64,000 nt of DNA from Ananas comosus (GCF_001540865.1 NC_033623.1:9903591-9967590), one strand, 5' to 3'; shown: positions 1 to 11,564, counted from the first letter of the stretch. Notes: generated by a model from the letters alone, not told the origin. A program made the numbers and translations.

Positions 1-369
1 AAAAAAGAGCAAAGAAAAAAAAAGAAGAAAAAGAATATTTTTATTCTTAGTTTTATTTTTATTCTTTTTACTTTACAGTTTGCTGCGCTTATTCCTCTTA
101 CCTTACTTTCTCACCATCACCACCATCTCCGACGACTCCTTCCCATCCATGGCATTGATGGTTGACAATGTGGTTGACGGAGCAGTTTATATCGTTGATG
201 ATAATGAGAGGAGCAGTTGGTGGTGTGGATGAGGAGGGAGTGAAGGTCGGCATCGGAGGCAATGTGGATGAGCTCAAGGACATAGATGTCGTAGCTCCGG
301 TGATTAGCTTAAGTTATTAGATAATAGTGTTCTTAATTTTTATATTTAATAAAATATTTAGGATTAAAT
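1..369. other. Intergenic, no gene recognised
   Basis: AT-rich start of the window with a short GC-richer piece around 110-300. Short open frames exist, but none resembles a protein family I know and none has a convincing start context. The last five bases, TAAAT, are the left copy of the target duplication of the adjacent solo LTR. Confidence 0.5.
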
Positions 370-2133
370 TGTTAGAAAATTGCGTACGGTAAAAACGCAG
401 CGGAAAAGAAAATCAAACAAATTTGATTTTAAAAAACTCTCGAGATCTAATCTCAAAACCACGCAATTAGGATCCCTCATGTTCTTTAAGATTAAAGGAG
501 AAAAGTAAGATCGAATATTTACATTTTTCGCGGATAAATCTTCGCCCCAATTTGATAATCGTGGAATCGAATTTTCTTGAAGCCGCACACGCGTCCGGCC
601 TCTATAAGTATCCACACGAGGTTCTTGATTTGATCAATATTCTCACCGGGGTGCTAGCTCCCTTGCAAAAAGACGTCTTTCTTGTTAGAATATGGAAGAG
701 AGAAGAGAAGAGAGATGACGGCTAGGATTTTCTAAAACTCCCGTATTATTATATAGAGGAATATAATCTTCTTTAATAATATAATAACCATTATGGATAA
801 GTACAAATCTAGATTTAAATTTATCCTTTCCTTAATTGGTTAGATCGATCAAATCCTAATTTGATTTGACTTGAACTTTATATTAATTTGATCATATCAA
901 ATTAATAATGCAATATTTGCACATAAGTCCTATTATAATTTATTAACTATTAGTAAGTCATCTCTAGTAACATTTACACTTTAATACCACTAATTTGTAA
1001 TAATTACAAATTAGTCCAATTATCAACATATTGACAATTAGGTCCTCCGGCGATTCAATAATCGCGATCTAGCTATCCGATCAATCACAACATCTTATAT
1101 GTGTGACCCCATAGGTTCTATTCTATATGGTAGTGAGATATATTTTGATCGCTATCAACAATATCACTGAAACTCCTTTCAATGGATTGGAACAATTCCT
1201 ACTCAGCCCAACGAGAATTATTAATTATCTAGATAATTCTCATGAGTCTTACAATCTACCAGTGACGCCTAACAGTATGTAGTGGCATTCCAGTAGAATG
1301 GAATACTGAACCTCTTGGTGTAGTTACCGTGTGATACAATCTTTCTATCATGAGTCCTGACTAAACGGAGGTTATCGAATAACTCGTCAAACCCCATCGT
1401 CTGTCATATGTTAAATTTATTCGACTCGAGTTTCTAATATCGAAAGCCCTTTTCCGCTATTAACTCTGCCCTGGCCAAGGTCTTCTAAATTCGGTCTCAT
1501 AAATCATATAGGACTAACACCTCTATCTACTAAGGGAGATAGATTCCATCTAAGTGCGCACCCTATTCCTACAATGAACCTACTGCAGCCAACATGTACC
1601 GCAAGGACCCGAATGGTTAGGGACCAAGTGTATGTACAGTCAAACTACAGTAACCTCATTGTGAATAGCCGAGGCACCATAGGTCAATGGACTAGTCACA
1701 CTACTGCAATATTGAGTAAGTCACTGACGAGTGAGTAGACATCTAAGTGACTTCTCGCGTTGGTCACGCCCGGTACCCCTGTTCTCTAACAACCACTTGC
1801 ATATTCGCTTCAGTGTTCCCACGCTGTCGACTCAAGACCCGTCTACCCAAAAGGGAATGGACCTATGCACCAATCTCACCTGATCAATCACCGTCCCCGT
1901 GATGATCCATTGATTAGGAACATTTAGGAATTAACCACCAATGACACATGTCTCAAATTCTCAACTATTGAGAATATATGTCATCATCTTATTAATTCCT
2001 TGGACGATTTATGGACACATACACAACATGAATGAAAATAAAAATCCAAATTTATTCATAATATTTTAAAATTAAATACAAATTTATGTCCTAAAAAGAA
2101 TACATGTGTCGGCCTGGGGACATACATCGAACA
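370..2133 (-). mobile_element. Solo LTR of a retrotransposon, 1764 bp
   Basis: The segment opens with TGTTAGAAAA and closes with TCGAACA, the TG...CA ends of an LTR. It is flanked by a perfect 5-bp duplication, TAAAT, at 365-369 and 2134-2138. No primer-binding site, polypurine tract or gag/pol sequence lies on either side, so this is a lone LTR left by recombination between the two LTRs of a full element. Read on the minus strand there is a TATA-like TATATAATAA near 745-760, followed by a T/C-rich leader and the LTR end at 370, which supports minus orientation. I infer a Ty1/copia type from the long LTR, but without internal sequence the superfamily is not proven. Confidence 0.85.
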
Positions 2134-2138
2134 TAAAT

Positions 2139-2604
2139 ATAGTAGACCCATCTGAATTTTTATCAGTTTACATATAACTATTTAAACCTTAAAAAGATTT
2201 TATATCTGCAGCCGAAAGTTTCAACTTTTTACAATTAACTACTCTGCAATTCGTAAGATCAATTTAAGGTGAGGAATATTAGCCAATGGTTAAGCAACAT
2301 CAACAAAGAATAAATCTCAGCTTTTTTATGTCAAAATTTGGTTTTTAATAAAGAAATTGATTTTAGCATTTGGTTGTTAAAATAATTGCTAATACACATC
2401 ATATACATCAACCTCTTTTTCTTTTTCTTTTTCTTTTGTTTTTTTGACTATTTGGCTAATATGAGCCACATTTAATTGATGAGTTATAAATATATTGGTG
2501 ATTAATAGCTAGACACTGAATGTTTGGATAACAAATACAAAATTTTGTAAATTTTTTTTGATTACTTTTAGATAAATATAAACATCTAAAAAAAATCAAA
2601 TAAA
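2139..2604. other. Intergenic, AT-rich
   Basis: AT-rich spacer between the solo LTR and the tRNA gene. A T-rich tract lies at about 2411-2445. I see no gene or clear repeat. Confidence 0.5.
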
Positions 2605-2644
2605 GTTGAGATGGCCGAGTTGGTCTAAGGCGCCAGATTAAGGT

Positions 2645-2677
<33 letters not shown>

Positions 2678-2685
2678 TCTCAACA
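2605..2685 (+). tRNA. tRNA-Leu (anticodon AAG)
   Basis: An 81-nt class II tRNA. The acceptor stem pairs GTTGAGA (2605-2611) with TCTCAAC (2678-2684), with discriminator base A at 2685. The A box reads TGGCCGAGTTGG and the B box reads GGTTCAAATCC. The anticodon arm is CCAGA, loop TTAAGGT, TCTGG, giving anticodon AAG, which reads leucine CTT/CTC codons. The long variable arm is typical of tRNA-Leu. There is no intron and CCA is not encoded, as expected for a plant nuclear gene. A T run for Pol III termination is present just downstream (TTTTT at about 2693). Confidence 0.96.
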
Positions 2686-2703
2686 TCATCAATTTTTAAA
2701 AAA

Positions 2704-3388
2704 ATATTTTGAGTAGAGATCAAATCATTTAATTTTGAAGGTGTGTTGCAACATATGTAAAAAATATAGGGTTAGGATTTGTTAGAGAACTTTTTTATTT
2801 TTTAACAGTAGATTCGTAAAATAATATTTTTATCCTCACAAATATGTCTCTTCAAAAACCTTCTTTATTTTTGCCATTTTCCTCCTCTTCCTTCTCGGGC
2901 TGCGGACGGCGGTGTCACAGAGCTTGTCAAAGTTGCGGCCGACGAGGACGAGGCTGAGGCCTGCAGCAGCGAGGCAGAAGGCGAAGGTGCGGCCGATTCG
3001 GAAGGGCTCATGACGACGGCCCACGCGAGCACGACGATCGGATCATCGACGACGACGACGAAGAAGAAGAATGAGGAGGAAAAGGAGGATACGAAGAAGA
3101 AGAGAAAGAAGAAGAAGCAGTAGAGGAAGGGGAAGAGGAAGAGAAAGAGGAAGAAGATAAGGGCAAAATTATCAATTCATCTTATTAATTAATCATGATT
3201 AAGTATTTTAACTGTGGTTAACTAAATTTTTCTAACGGATCTTAACGGCAGGAACATATCCAAATACATTAGGACTTTTGCAGGAATAATCTATGAAAGT
3301 TGAACTTTGCAGAGGTATATCTGCAATTATTTGCAGGGACCTGTATGAAATTAATCCAAAACTATATTTTGAGCAGGAATCAAATCAT
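2704..3388. repeat. Segment flanked by ~25-bp direct repeats
   Basis: Two near-identical stretches of about 25 bp, reading ATATTTTGAG...ATCAAATCAT, stand at about 2704-2728 and 3364-3388. Between them lies GC-rich sequence that contains a gene fragment (2897-3047) and a GA-rich purine tract (3055-3165). The right part, ending GAAATTAATCCAAAA near 3358, recurs at about 4645-4661, so this right end belongs to a dispersed repeat. I infer an insertion that carries captured host sequence. Terminal inverted repeats were not found. Confidence 0.5.
2897..3047 (-). pseudogene. Fragment of a 3-ketoacyl-CoA reductase (SDR family)
   Basis: Read on the minus strand, the segment encodes AWAVV, then after a frameshift near 3000 IGRTFAF, followed by GLSLVLVGRN and DKLCDT. 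This is the N-terminal Rossmann region of plant very-long-chain beta-ketoacyl-CoA reductases: a beta strand, a glycine-rich dinucleotide loop, a helix, then a second strand ending VGRNPDKL. The loop glycine region is damaged by the frameshift, and no catalytic Ser/Tyr/Lys region follows. Only about 50 codons are present, without introns or flanking coding sequence, so it is a captured or decayed gene piece and not a gene. The family call rests on recognition of the motif order. Confidence 0.7.
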
Positions 3389-3749
3389 ATATTTTTAACT
3401 TACAAACTTCTTACACAAGTTAAAATTCAATTATAGAAATTTCGAAATAAAAATCTAAAACGTTAAAAGTGATTTACAATATAAAAAATGACAATATGAA
3501 AACCGGTTTTCATAATTTGTGAAACTTTATGAATATACATTTTATATGTTCTTGATTACATTTTTAATGTCTTAAATCTTGCTTTTAAATTCTCTAGTTT
3601 TGAATTCATGCGTTAAAATTTTGTGTAACTTGTGCATATGTAATTTGATCTATACTCAAATATTTTACTGTATATTCTTTAGGTAAAAATGTACAAAACA
3701 TATATCAACTATTATCTGTTTTGACTTGACTAGCTATTCTTAATAATTT

Positions 3750-3903
3750 ACCGACTGTCCCTAGAGCAAGTGACAAAGGGCTTGGTGGTTGGTACCCGAG
3801 ATCCAAGTTCGAATCATAGTTGATTCACATTTCTAGCTAAATTTATTTCTAAATGAAATAAACGAAGCGAGTAGCGTGCTACCTATCTCTCAAAAAAAAT
3901 AAT
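3750..3903 (+). mobile_element. tRNA-derived SINE, copy 1
   Basis: About 154 bp starting ACCGACTGTCCCTAGAGC and ending in a short A-rich tail. It carries a Pol III A box (TAGAGCAAGTG) and a B-box-like AGTTCGAATC, and the 3' module GTAGCGTGCTACCTATCTC. It is flanked by the 8-bp duplication AATAATTT (3742-3749 and 3904-3911). The same family recurs at 21055 and 26892, with a relic at 57556. Confidence 0.85.
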
Positions 3904-3911
3904 AATAATTT

Positions 3912-5636
3912 TGATCTTATACTATCTGACTTTTGATTTATTTGATTTGTACCTTTTGGTTACTTTTTAAATTTTGTATCCAAAGTGTCATAAAAAAAAA
4001 ACTTAAATCAAACAAATTGAAAAACTGAGTACTAAAATTAAAATTTTGAAAGAATAGGAAATCAAATCAAAATAGTTTATACTCCATCACATTGATTAAG
4101 TGGACTAATTTACCCCTAGTTGATTATACGTAATTATAAATAATTATGCAGTATCATGTAGGGCTAATAAATTTATTTTTTGTTGAAAAATAACTTGGTT
4201 TTTATTTATAATTCAATTTATGAATGTATTTTTGTGTACTTACATTTTTTTTTAATCAATATCATATGGGTCCAACGTTAATCATAATAAATAATTAGAT
4301 AAAACTAAAAATATATTATACTTTTTTATGACTCTATTTTCTTTATTGTCTAAATTAATATTTTTTTTATTTACTATTTGTATGGTGTAGTTTGTTGCAA
4401 TTATGTAGTTTTAGTTTAGTGTACATTCAATTGTATTTATAATATTTTCAAACAAAATAATTTTTAAGTTAATTAAAAACGTATAGATAATAAATGATAG
4501 GCAAAGTAGGAATTTTATTTAGTTTTTAAATAAATTATTACCAGTTGGGTTTTTTTGATAGTTTCTTTAAATTAAAGAGATGTTTTTAAATTGACACTTT
4601 TAGAGGGGTATCTATGTAATTTAAGGTTGGAAGAAGGGTATGCATGAAATTAATCCAAAATTTTTGACAACATTACCTAGCAAGAAAATTCAAATAAGAT
4701 TCCGCGAACCAAACGCACGCTTAGGATTGAATCATTTAATAAGATCTTTTAAATTTCAACCTAAAATCTAATTGAAAATTTATATTTTTAATTTGAATTT
4801 TGATTTTCTAGTTTGAGCTCAAAATTTACCTTTGAAATAAAAAAATTTAAGTCAAACCCCTTTAATGTTGTTTGAATTGGGAATCCAAAATTTGAATATG
4901 AACTTATAAATTGAATTCTTGAATTCAAAATCTAAAATTTAAATTTTGAAAAATTGAATTTAGATTTCAAATTCAAATGTACATCATGAAACTGAATTTT
5001 AAATATGAATTCAAAATATAAAGTGGAAATTGAAGTTAAATTTAAAATCGAATTTTGAATTTTGAAAGTGAATTCAAACTATGAATTTAAATTTATAATT
5101 TCGATCCAAAATTTGAATCTAAAAATTAGAGGTTACTTACATTCAAAATTTGAATAAAAAATTAGAATTAGATTTAAAATTCAAATGTAAAATTAGAATT
5201 CAAATTTTAAATTCAAATCGAAAATCTTGAGGATCTAAATGGCAACCTAAGAGGGGGAAGGGTTGAATTACGTTTTCTAAATAAAAATGCAAAATAATTA
5301 AATAAATAAATTCATAAGTAAAGAAAATAGAGAAGAATTTGAGATATGCAAATACAACGATGCACGAGATTGATTTGTTTCGAGATTCGGCCATTTGCTT
5401 GTATCCCACCAACTTCGCAATTCTAGAAAATGTTGGATCTCCATTAAAAGATGCTTTTACGAAGATGCATCAAGCCTTCACTCCAGCATGTTCTCGAGAA
5501 GATGTTATCATTATGATCTTTTTCTCAAGAAGATGTTATAATTATGATCTTTTTCTCTCTTTTACAGAATTTATCTCACTACAAACTTTACACAAGTTAG
5601 AGAAATATTAGAGAGTTAAGAGCATAGTTAGTTAAT
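3912..5636. other. AT-rich intergenic DNA with AAATTTGAATTC-type repeats
   Basis: No gene is recognised. From about 4780 to 5225 the sequence is a degenerate mesh of short AAATTTGAATTC-like words in both orientations, which could fold extensively. The stretch 5230-5610 holds a short open frame on each strand with no family resemblance. Confidence 0.5.
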
Positions 5637-5942
5637 TTGGATTCGGCAAAAATTCGGTACGAGTATAATACTCATAAAATTCGTTTTCTAATTTTTAAAT
5701 TAGTTGAAAAGTTCGGCTTCAAAAAGGGATTCAGTATAAAATATAAAATATAAGATAATATACATTTAAATATAAAAATTATAAGTTTTTTATTCAGATT
5801 TTTAATAATTCGAAATTAATTTGTGAATTATTCGCGAATTATTTGGCTGGCCCAAAAATTCGCGAATAAGTCATTTTCTTAGAAAAAAATTCGTAGAAGA
5901 ACCGTTTAATTCGGTTTTTGAATAATTCGCGAATTAACTAAC
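5637..5942. mobile_element. Small inverted-repeat element (MITE), 306 bp
   Basis: The ends are inverted: GTTAGTTAATTTGGATTCG on the left and CGCGAATTAACTAAC on the right, sharing GTTAGTTAAT. The interior is rich in ATTCGCGAAT palindromes. TTAAGAG occurs just outside each end but not at the exact border, so the target duplication is not settled. No coding capacity. Confidence 0.6.
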
Positions 5943-7064
5943 ACAGGTTAAGAGTACAATAATATTACACAAATTTCAAGCCGCTATGCAAACACCATTT
6001 GAAACACCAAATCCCTCTATTTATAGCCAAAATCTAAAATCTGTCCGTCACTGTGATTATGCTATTTTGGGGGCTCGAAACTACTTTCGGATGCTGGCTT
6101 CTGTAATTACTTTGCGCTAACAGCTACATCGACCATCCAATGCAGTTTCGGATGCGCAGAACAACTTTCGAACATTCGAATTCACTGATCATGATCGAAC
6201 AGTTTAGAGTAGAAGACGCAACACGCAACCATTCGAATTAGCACACAAATCATTTCGAGCTTTAAACTCAAATTAGAGACTTTCACGCTCCTGGAACATC
6301 TTTCGGCTGTCCGAACTACTTTTCGGATGCTCTCGAGGCAATCCGAACGCCCACAATATAGAGAGCAGTCCTAAACTCATTTCCAAACTCCCCAAATGTC
6401 TTCTGGGCGTCCCGACATGCGTCAAAAATAGTGTTTTGTGCTGAAATTTAATTTTGAAGAGTTTTTAATGCCTTTTATATTTTGATAAATAAGTTTTTGG
6501 CATATTCTTTTATAGCATATATTTTGTTCATGTACCATTTTGGTCCACATATACTTTTAAATAGTCAATATTTACAACTTCGCTCATTTTTTTCAACTCT
6601 TATTAGCGTAAATGAATCATAGTACAAATTTACACTCTAACGGTCCTTTTGACCTTACAAGCATAACTAGTTTCTATAAAATTAAAGCTCTTCTCTTTTG
6701 CACTTGGTCTCTTTTAAGTTCTTCCAATTAAGAGTTCTCTAAATAAAAACTCATCATAAGTTGTTAGTTCTAAGATCATAATTATTTGTAATTATCAAAA
6801 CGTGACTATTTATTAAGGCCATTAGATCAACAAATGTTACTTTGAATACGAAATTGAACTCAAAAGTAAAATTTTAATTTGGAATATGTATATCATTTAA
6901 AATGCATGTTTCAAATGTAAATTGTATAATTAAAATTCAAATAGAAGAATAAGGAGCCTCGCATGCAATACAATTCTGCCTAATCCCAACAAGGGATTAA
7001 TTATCTCCACCCGAAGAAGACAACTTGTTGGAGAAAATTAATTAGCCTAATTTCTAAACTACAC
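5943..7064. other. Intergenic, unclassified repeat-like DNA
   Basis: 6000-6420 is moderately GC-rich with repeated words around CTTTCGGATGC and ATTCGAA, and a minus-strand CTATAAATAGAGG at about 6013-6025 that looks like a TATA box. This could be a degraded LTR, but I cannot find its partner or ends. The rest is AT-rich without features. Confidence 0.4.
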
Positions 7065-7067
7065 TAA

Positions 7068-8525
7068 GGCCCCGTTTGGTTGGGGGGATAAGCAGGGATA
7101 ACGAAAGTTATCCCCGCTATTCCGCCAAACGGGATGAAATTTGGCCGGGATATTTTATCCCGGTCAAATCTTGCTATTCCCGGTTATTCCGGAATAGAAA
7201 GGGATTTGCTATTCCACTATTTTGGTGGAATAGCACTATTCCAATACTTTATTTCAAACTTAATTAAAATTATAAATTGAATTAAAACTAAATTATATTT
7301 TTATTACATAATATTATATATTGTATAATATAAATANATTCCCGGTTATTCCGGAATAGAAAGGGATTTGCTATTCCACTATTTTGGTGGAATAGCACTA
7401 TTCCAATACTTTATTTCAAACTTAATTAAAATTATAAATTTGAGATTTTAAATTTTAAAAAATTAAATTTTTAATTTTTAAACTTACGAAATTTAAATTT
7501 TATAATAAATTATATTTAAATATTATAATAAAATTTATAGTAAATTATATTTAAATATTATAATAAAATTTATAGTAAATTATATTTAAATATTATAATA
7601 AAATTTATAGTAAATTATATTTAAATATTATAATAAAATTTATAGTAAATTATATTTAAATATTATAATAAAATTTATAGTAAATTATATTTAAATATTA
7701 TAATAAAATTTATAGTAAATTATATTTAAATATTATAATAAAATTTATAGTAAATTATATTTAAATATTATAATAAAATTTATAGTAAATTATATTTAAA
7801 TATTATAATAAAATTTATAGTAAATTATATTTAAATATTATAATAAAATTTATAGTAAATTATATTTAAATATTATAATAAAATTTATAGTAAATTATAT
7901 TTAAATATTATAATAAAATTTATAGTAAATTATATTTAAATATTATAATAAAATTTATAGTAAATTATATTTAAATATTATAATAAAATTTATAGTAAAT
8001 TATATTTAAATATTATAATAAAATTTATAGTAAATTATATTTAAATATTATAATAAAATTTATAATAAATTATATTTAACTATTATAATAAATTCTTTTT
8101 ATTAAATTTAAGTTTAAGTAGAATTTTAAAAAAATTTATAAATTTATTATAATATTTAAATATAAATAATATGTATTAATATAGTACAATTAATAATTTT
8201 ATAATAAAAATAATGTATTATAATATATAAATTTTAAAAAATAAAATATCAAATTTAAAATTATAAACTTTAATTTTGAGATTATAAATTTTAAATTTAA
8301 AAATTTAAATTCAAATATAATAAGAGGATAATATGATTATTTTTTATTTATAAAAGTCACTATCTTTCTTATTCTATCTTACCTAACCAAACGCTATTTT
8401 TTTTATTCACAGGAATAACTCAATTTTCATCCAAACGCAAAATTGATCTAATTCTCGCTTATACCTCAATTTATACCTATTCTTAGAATAACCATTTTTT
8501 TCTTATTCTCGAACCAAACGATACC
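7068..8525. mobile_element. PIF/Harbinger-like (Tourist-type) element, 1458 bp
   Basis: The left end GGCCCCGTTTGGTTGG and the right end, read inversely, GGTATCGTTTGGTT form an imperfect terminal inverted repeat. The element is flanked by the 3-bp duplication TAA (7065-7067 and 8526-8528), the hallmark of PIF/Harbinger elements. The interior contains no transposase frame, but about 100 bp duplicated on both sides of an undetermined base at 7337 and a 35-bp minisatellite (7502-8085). A related truncated copy lies at 29652 and a distant relative at 46348. Confidence 0.8.
7502..8085. repeat. 35-bp minisatellite, about 16 copies
   Basis: A 35-bp AT-only unit containing TATATTTAAATATTATAA and AAAATTTATAGTAAAT repeats about 16 times, almost without variation, until the last copy near 8062 where ATAG becomes ATAA. 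It lies inside the element at 7068-8525. Homogeneity points to recent expansion or to an assembled approximation of a longer array. Confidence 0.95.
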
Positions 8526-8528
8526 TAA

Positions 8529-9486
8529 GGGGCTATTTAGTTGGACATAACTATAAGAGCACGTTTGGTTCGCACTATGAAAGATTACTAGGAGTAAAAA
8601 GATATCCGAGAATTTTATTCCTATTCATCTAAGAATGTGGCATTCATGTGTTTGGTTCGCACGGTTATATTATTTAGTCATGTTATTTAAGTTTACAAAA
8701 AATATACAATTAATTAATTTATTTCTTTAATTAATTTTAGATAATGCTATCAAAAATTTCAACATCTTTTTAAAAAAAATGAAGAAAAAAGATATGAGGT
8801 TAGAGTGTAAAAGATAATAATACTAACTAGCCGGCGGGTAGGGAGAAAGAAAGATATTAGACATATTATGATTACTCAATTTATTAATATGAGCATACCC
8901 ACTCTCCCGCAAGGGAATGAGATTAGTACTTTGGGATGAATCTGATTCCCAAGTGAATCTAATATTATCAACTAGATTACTTAGTGCGTTTAGCCAAACA
9001 CCGTCATATTTTTTTATTCCCATTGGATTACTAGGAATCTTTAAAAGATAGCGCGAACCAAACGCACCCTAAATGCAATGTATTTAAAGATGCATATAGT
9101 TGAAATTAAGCAAAGTAATTATAATCACATATTTCTTATTTGGTTGAATATAATAAAAAATACTGTAATTATAAATAATTTGTTTTTAGTTGTATACAGT
9201 TGCAAAGTGCAATTATAAATTTTTTCTACTTTATATATGAGATAGTGAGATTATCTCCTATATAGTTAAAAAAAAATATTTTCTGTTTAAAATGTGATTA
9301 TATAGGTAAGTTTATCTTTCATTTAAAGTTGTTTTTACCCAACTGCTGTAGTCGGAACTACGCCCAATTTGGTCGTAGAGAAGATTACAAAGTTGAATTT
9401 AGATGCATCAAACCAAACACCGAATTTCAACCTATATGTAGTTACAACAGTAATACAATTACAACTGCGTGCAACCAAACAACCCT
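8529..9486. mobile_element. Tourist-type MITE interrupted by another MITE
   Basis: The ends GGGGCTATTTAGTTGG and, read inversely, AGGGTTGTTTGGTTGC pair as an imperfect terminal inverted repeat. TAA duplications stand at 8526-8528 and 9487-9489. The left TAA is also the right-hand duplication of the preceding element, so the two sit back to back. A second MITE (8557-9069) is inserted 28 bp from the left end. Without that insertion the outer element is about 445 bp. Confidence 0.75.
8557..9069. mobile_element. Tourist-type MITE nested in an older MITE, 513 bp
   Basis: The ends GAGCACGTTTGGTTCGCAC and, inversely, GGGTGCGTTTGGTTCGCGC form a strong terminal inverted repeat. The target duplication TAA is at 8554-8556 and 9070-9072. 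It sits inside the MITE 8529-9486, so it inserted later. No coding capacity. Confidence 0.8.
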
Positions 9487-9489
9487 TAA

Positions 9490-10307
9490 AGTTCTGTTCG
9501 GATATCAAAATAAGTTATTTTCCATATAAAAAATTTATAATTTGGTTATAAGTAAGGAGTTTGATTTTTACTCCTTCAAAAATTTTGCTATTCATAATTT
9601 GATAAGATAACATATTTTATCTATGAAATAATTTATCTTATTCAAAAAATTAATTTGAATGTGAAATATAATATCCAATTTTAAATATTTAGTTAGGCTC
9701 CTTACAAATCAAATGTATAAATTCTAAAAAAAAAAAAAAGCAAATAAGATATTCATTATTCAAAAAATATATTCTGAGTGGATCGGATTTTTTTTTTAAA
9801 AAAAATCTAATCCAAGCCTAATCCAGTGGTCCAGATATGCCCACTCTAAGTTACAGCATCCAGGAATATTCGCTTTATCCAATTCTAGAAGCTTCCATAC
9901 TATAACTCGCCGATCAAACGGTCAATATAGCCGCCCTCTGCACATCGTACATAGAAACGAACGGCCGAGATCGTTTCATGCTACTTTTCTTTCGTCGAAT
10001 AGAGCACTAGTACATCTTTCTCTACAAATCCCGTGGACTGCCCTTTAAATCAACGGCCACTGTTTGCCTTCCCGTGGGTCCACCTACTCCGGACAAAAAA
10101 TGCCTGCACCACGTTCTTCGTATAACCGTGCACCGCCCATTATCTATAATCTATAAAATCTATAAAAATCTATTAATTCCCGTAATTGAATCCACGTGGC
10201 ATAATTACCTTAATTCTTGCCCGTGGACCCACCTATTAATAGTGATTACTTCTCTCCTTAACCTTGCAAGTGGGACCCACCACCTTTCTTTATTCTTTTT
10301 TTTTTGA
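9490..10307. other. Intergenic, possible old promoter-proximal DNA
   Basis: 9490-9880 is AT-rich with a short perfect-looking T/A hairpin around 9780-9813. 9890-10280 is less AT-rich and not visibly repetitive, with several GTGGACCCACC/GTGGGACCCACC words, a composition seen in plant upstream regions. I infer, weakly, that it was the distal enolase promoter before the element at 10308-10900 inserted. Confidence 0.4.
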
Positions 10308-10900
10308 GGGCTTGTTTGGTTCAAGAGTGGAATTGAAATGGATAATAAAATATGAATGAATTGGAATGGTAATTGGAATGGCCCACTCTCCCAAGACGTT
10401 TGGTTTATTTATGGATTGAAAATTTGAATGAGTTATTCACATTTCATTGTTTGGTTCGTATAAATTAAAAAAATTATATGATACTATAATACTAATTTTA
10501 CTCTCAAATATAAATTTATATTATTTAAAATTTATGAAAAATATAATACTATTCTCTAATAAGTTTTTCAAAAAAAATATTAAATTTATTTTTAAAAACT
10601 TTTATTGATGTGGGTTAGGGAAAGGATTTTGAGAGAAGATGGTTTTTTTTTTTTTTGATGAGAAAAGGGTGAAAAGAAGGAGGGTGAGATGGTCACATGG
10701 GCTTCGAGAATTTACTAGGCTTCCGGAATGAAATCTCAATCCGAGCTAGAAGACCGGATCAAGTTGAAGGCTAATGAGCCATTCCCATTCCAGTCCGGAA
10801 TAGAAATTCCAAACCGATTCATGCGAACCAAACAAAATTAACCGGATTTGATTAAACCGATTCCCGTTCCATACCCAAAATGGATGAACCAAACAAGCCC
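10308..10900. mobile_element. MITE with perfect 16-bp terminal inverted repeats, 593 bp
   Basis: The left end GGGCTTGTTTGGTTCA (10308-10323) is matched exactly in inverted form at 10885-10900. TGA flanks both ends (10305-10307 and 10901-10903) as a candidate 3-bp duplication. Slightly further out the 16-mer ACCTTTCTTTATTCTT occurs on both sides (10282-10297 and 10909-10924). The interior is non-coding. It lies 0.8 kb upstream of the enolase start codon. Confidence 0.8.
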
Positions 10901-11501
10901 TGAGAGATACCTTTCTTTATTCTTGAACGCGTGCTTCCTACATGGACGGACATTTGGACTCCTAATTTACGAACTATTTTATGGATCGTCTATAGGCCCA
11001 CTATATAATTTAGGAACTATTTCATTACATGCAGTTTAATATATCAAGACAAGCCGCGAATAGTATTTGGACAATAATTTTAAATGCTAACTTATCCAAT
11101 TCTCCATTTATATATAAATTGTAAAATTTTGGGTAAACTTTAATTGATTCCTCCGTGATTTATCTCAGTTTTATTTTTTTTTTTTCATCACATGGTTCAA
11201 AAAATTCTATTTAATTATTCTATAATTTTATATCTTTTTATTCAAAAAATTACTATCAAATGAAATAGAGAAGTAAAATTTTTTTAATAATCATAGAACA
11301 GTTAAGTATAACTTGTAAACTAAGATTAACAAAAAAAAAAGAAACTAAATTACAGAATAGTAAAGTGCAATTTTATATGACAAAATAAAAATAAGTTAAA
11401 GTACAAGATGAAAATTAAAATGTACCCTAATACTTTAATTATATGCAATCAAATAGATTATTTATAATTATAACTATACTATTTTTTTTTTATAAAAGGC
11501 T

Positions 11502-11535
11502 GGTGCACGGATATACAAGTGCACCAGGTGTACGG
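11502..11535. promoter_or_regulatory. Recurrent GCACC(A/G)GGTG motif, enolase upstream copy
   Basis: The stretch contains GGTGCACGG and GCACCAGGTG (11521-11530), 165-190 bp upstream of the enolase start codon. Closely similar sequence occurs upstream of the SPL-like fragment (29181-29211) and upstream of the RRM gene (61727-61748). The function is unknown. It could be a cis-element or the scar of a small repeat. Confidence 0.4.
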
Positions 11536-11564
11536 ATGTAACTCCGCAACTGTTTTTCCGGACC

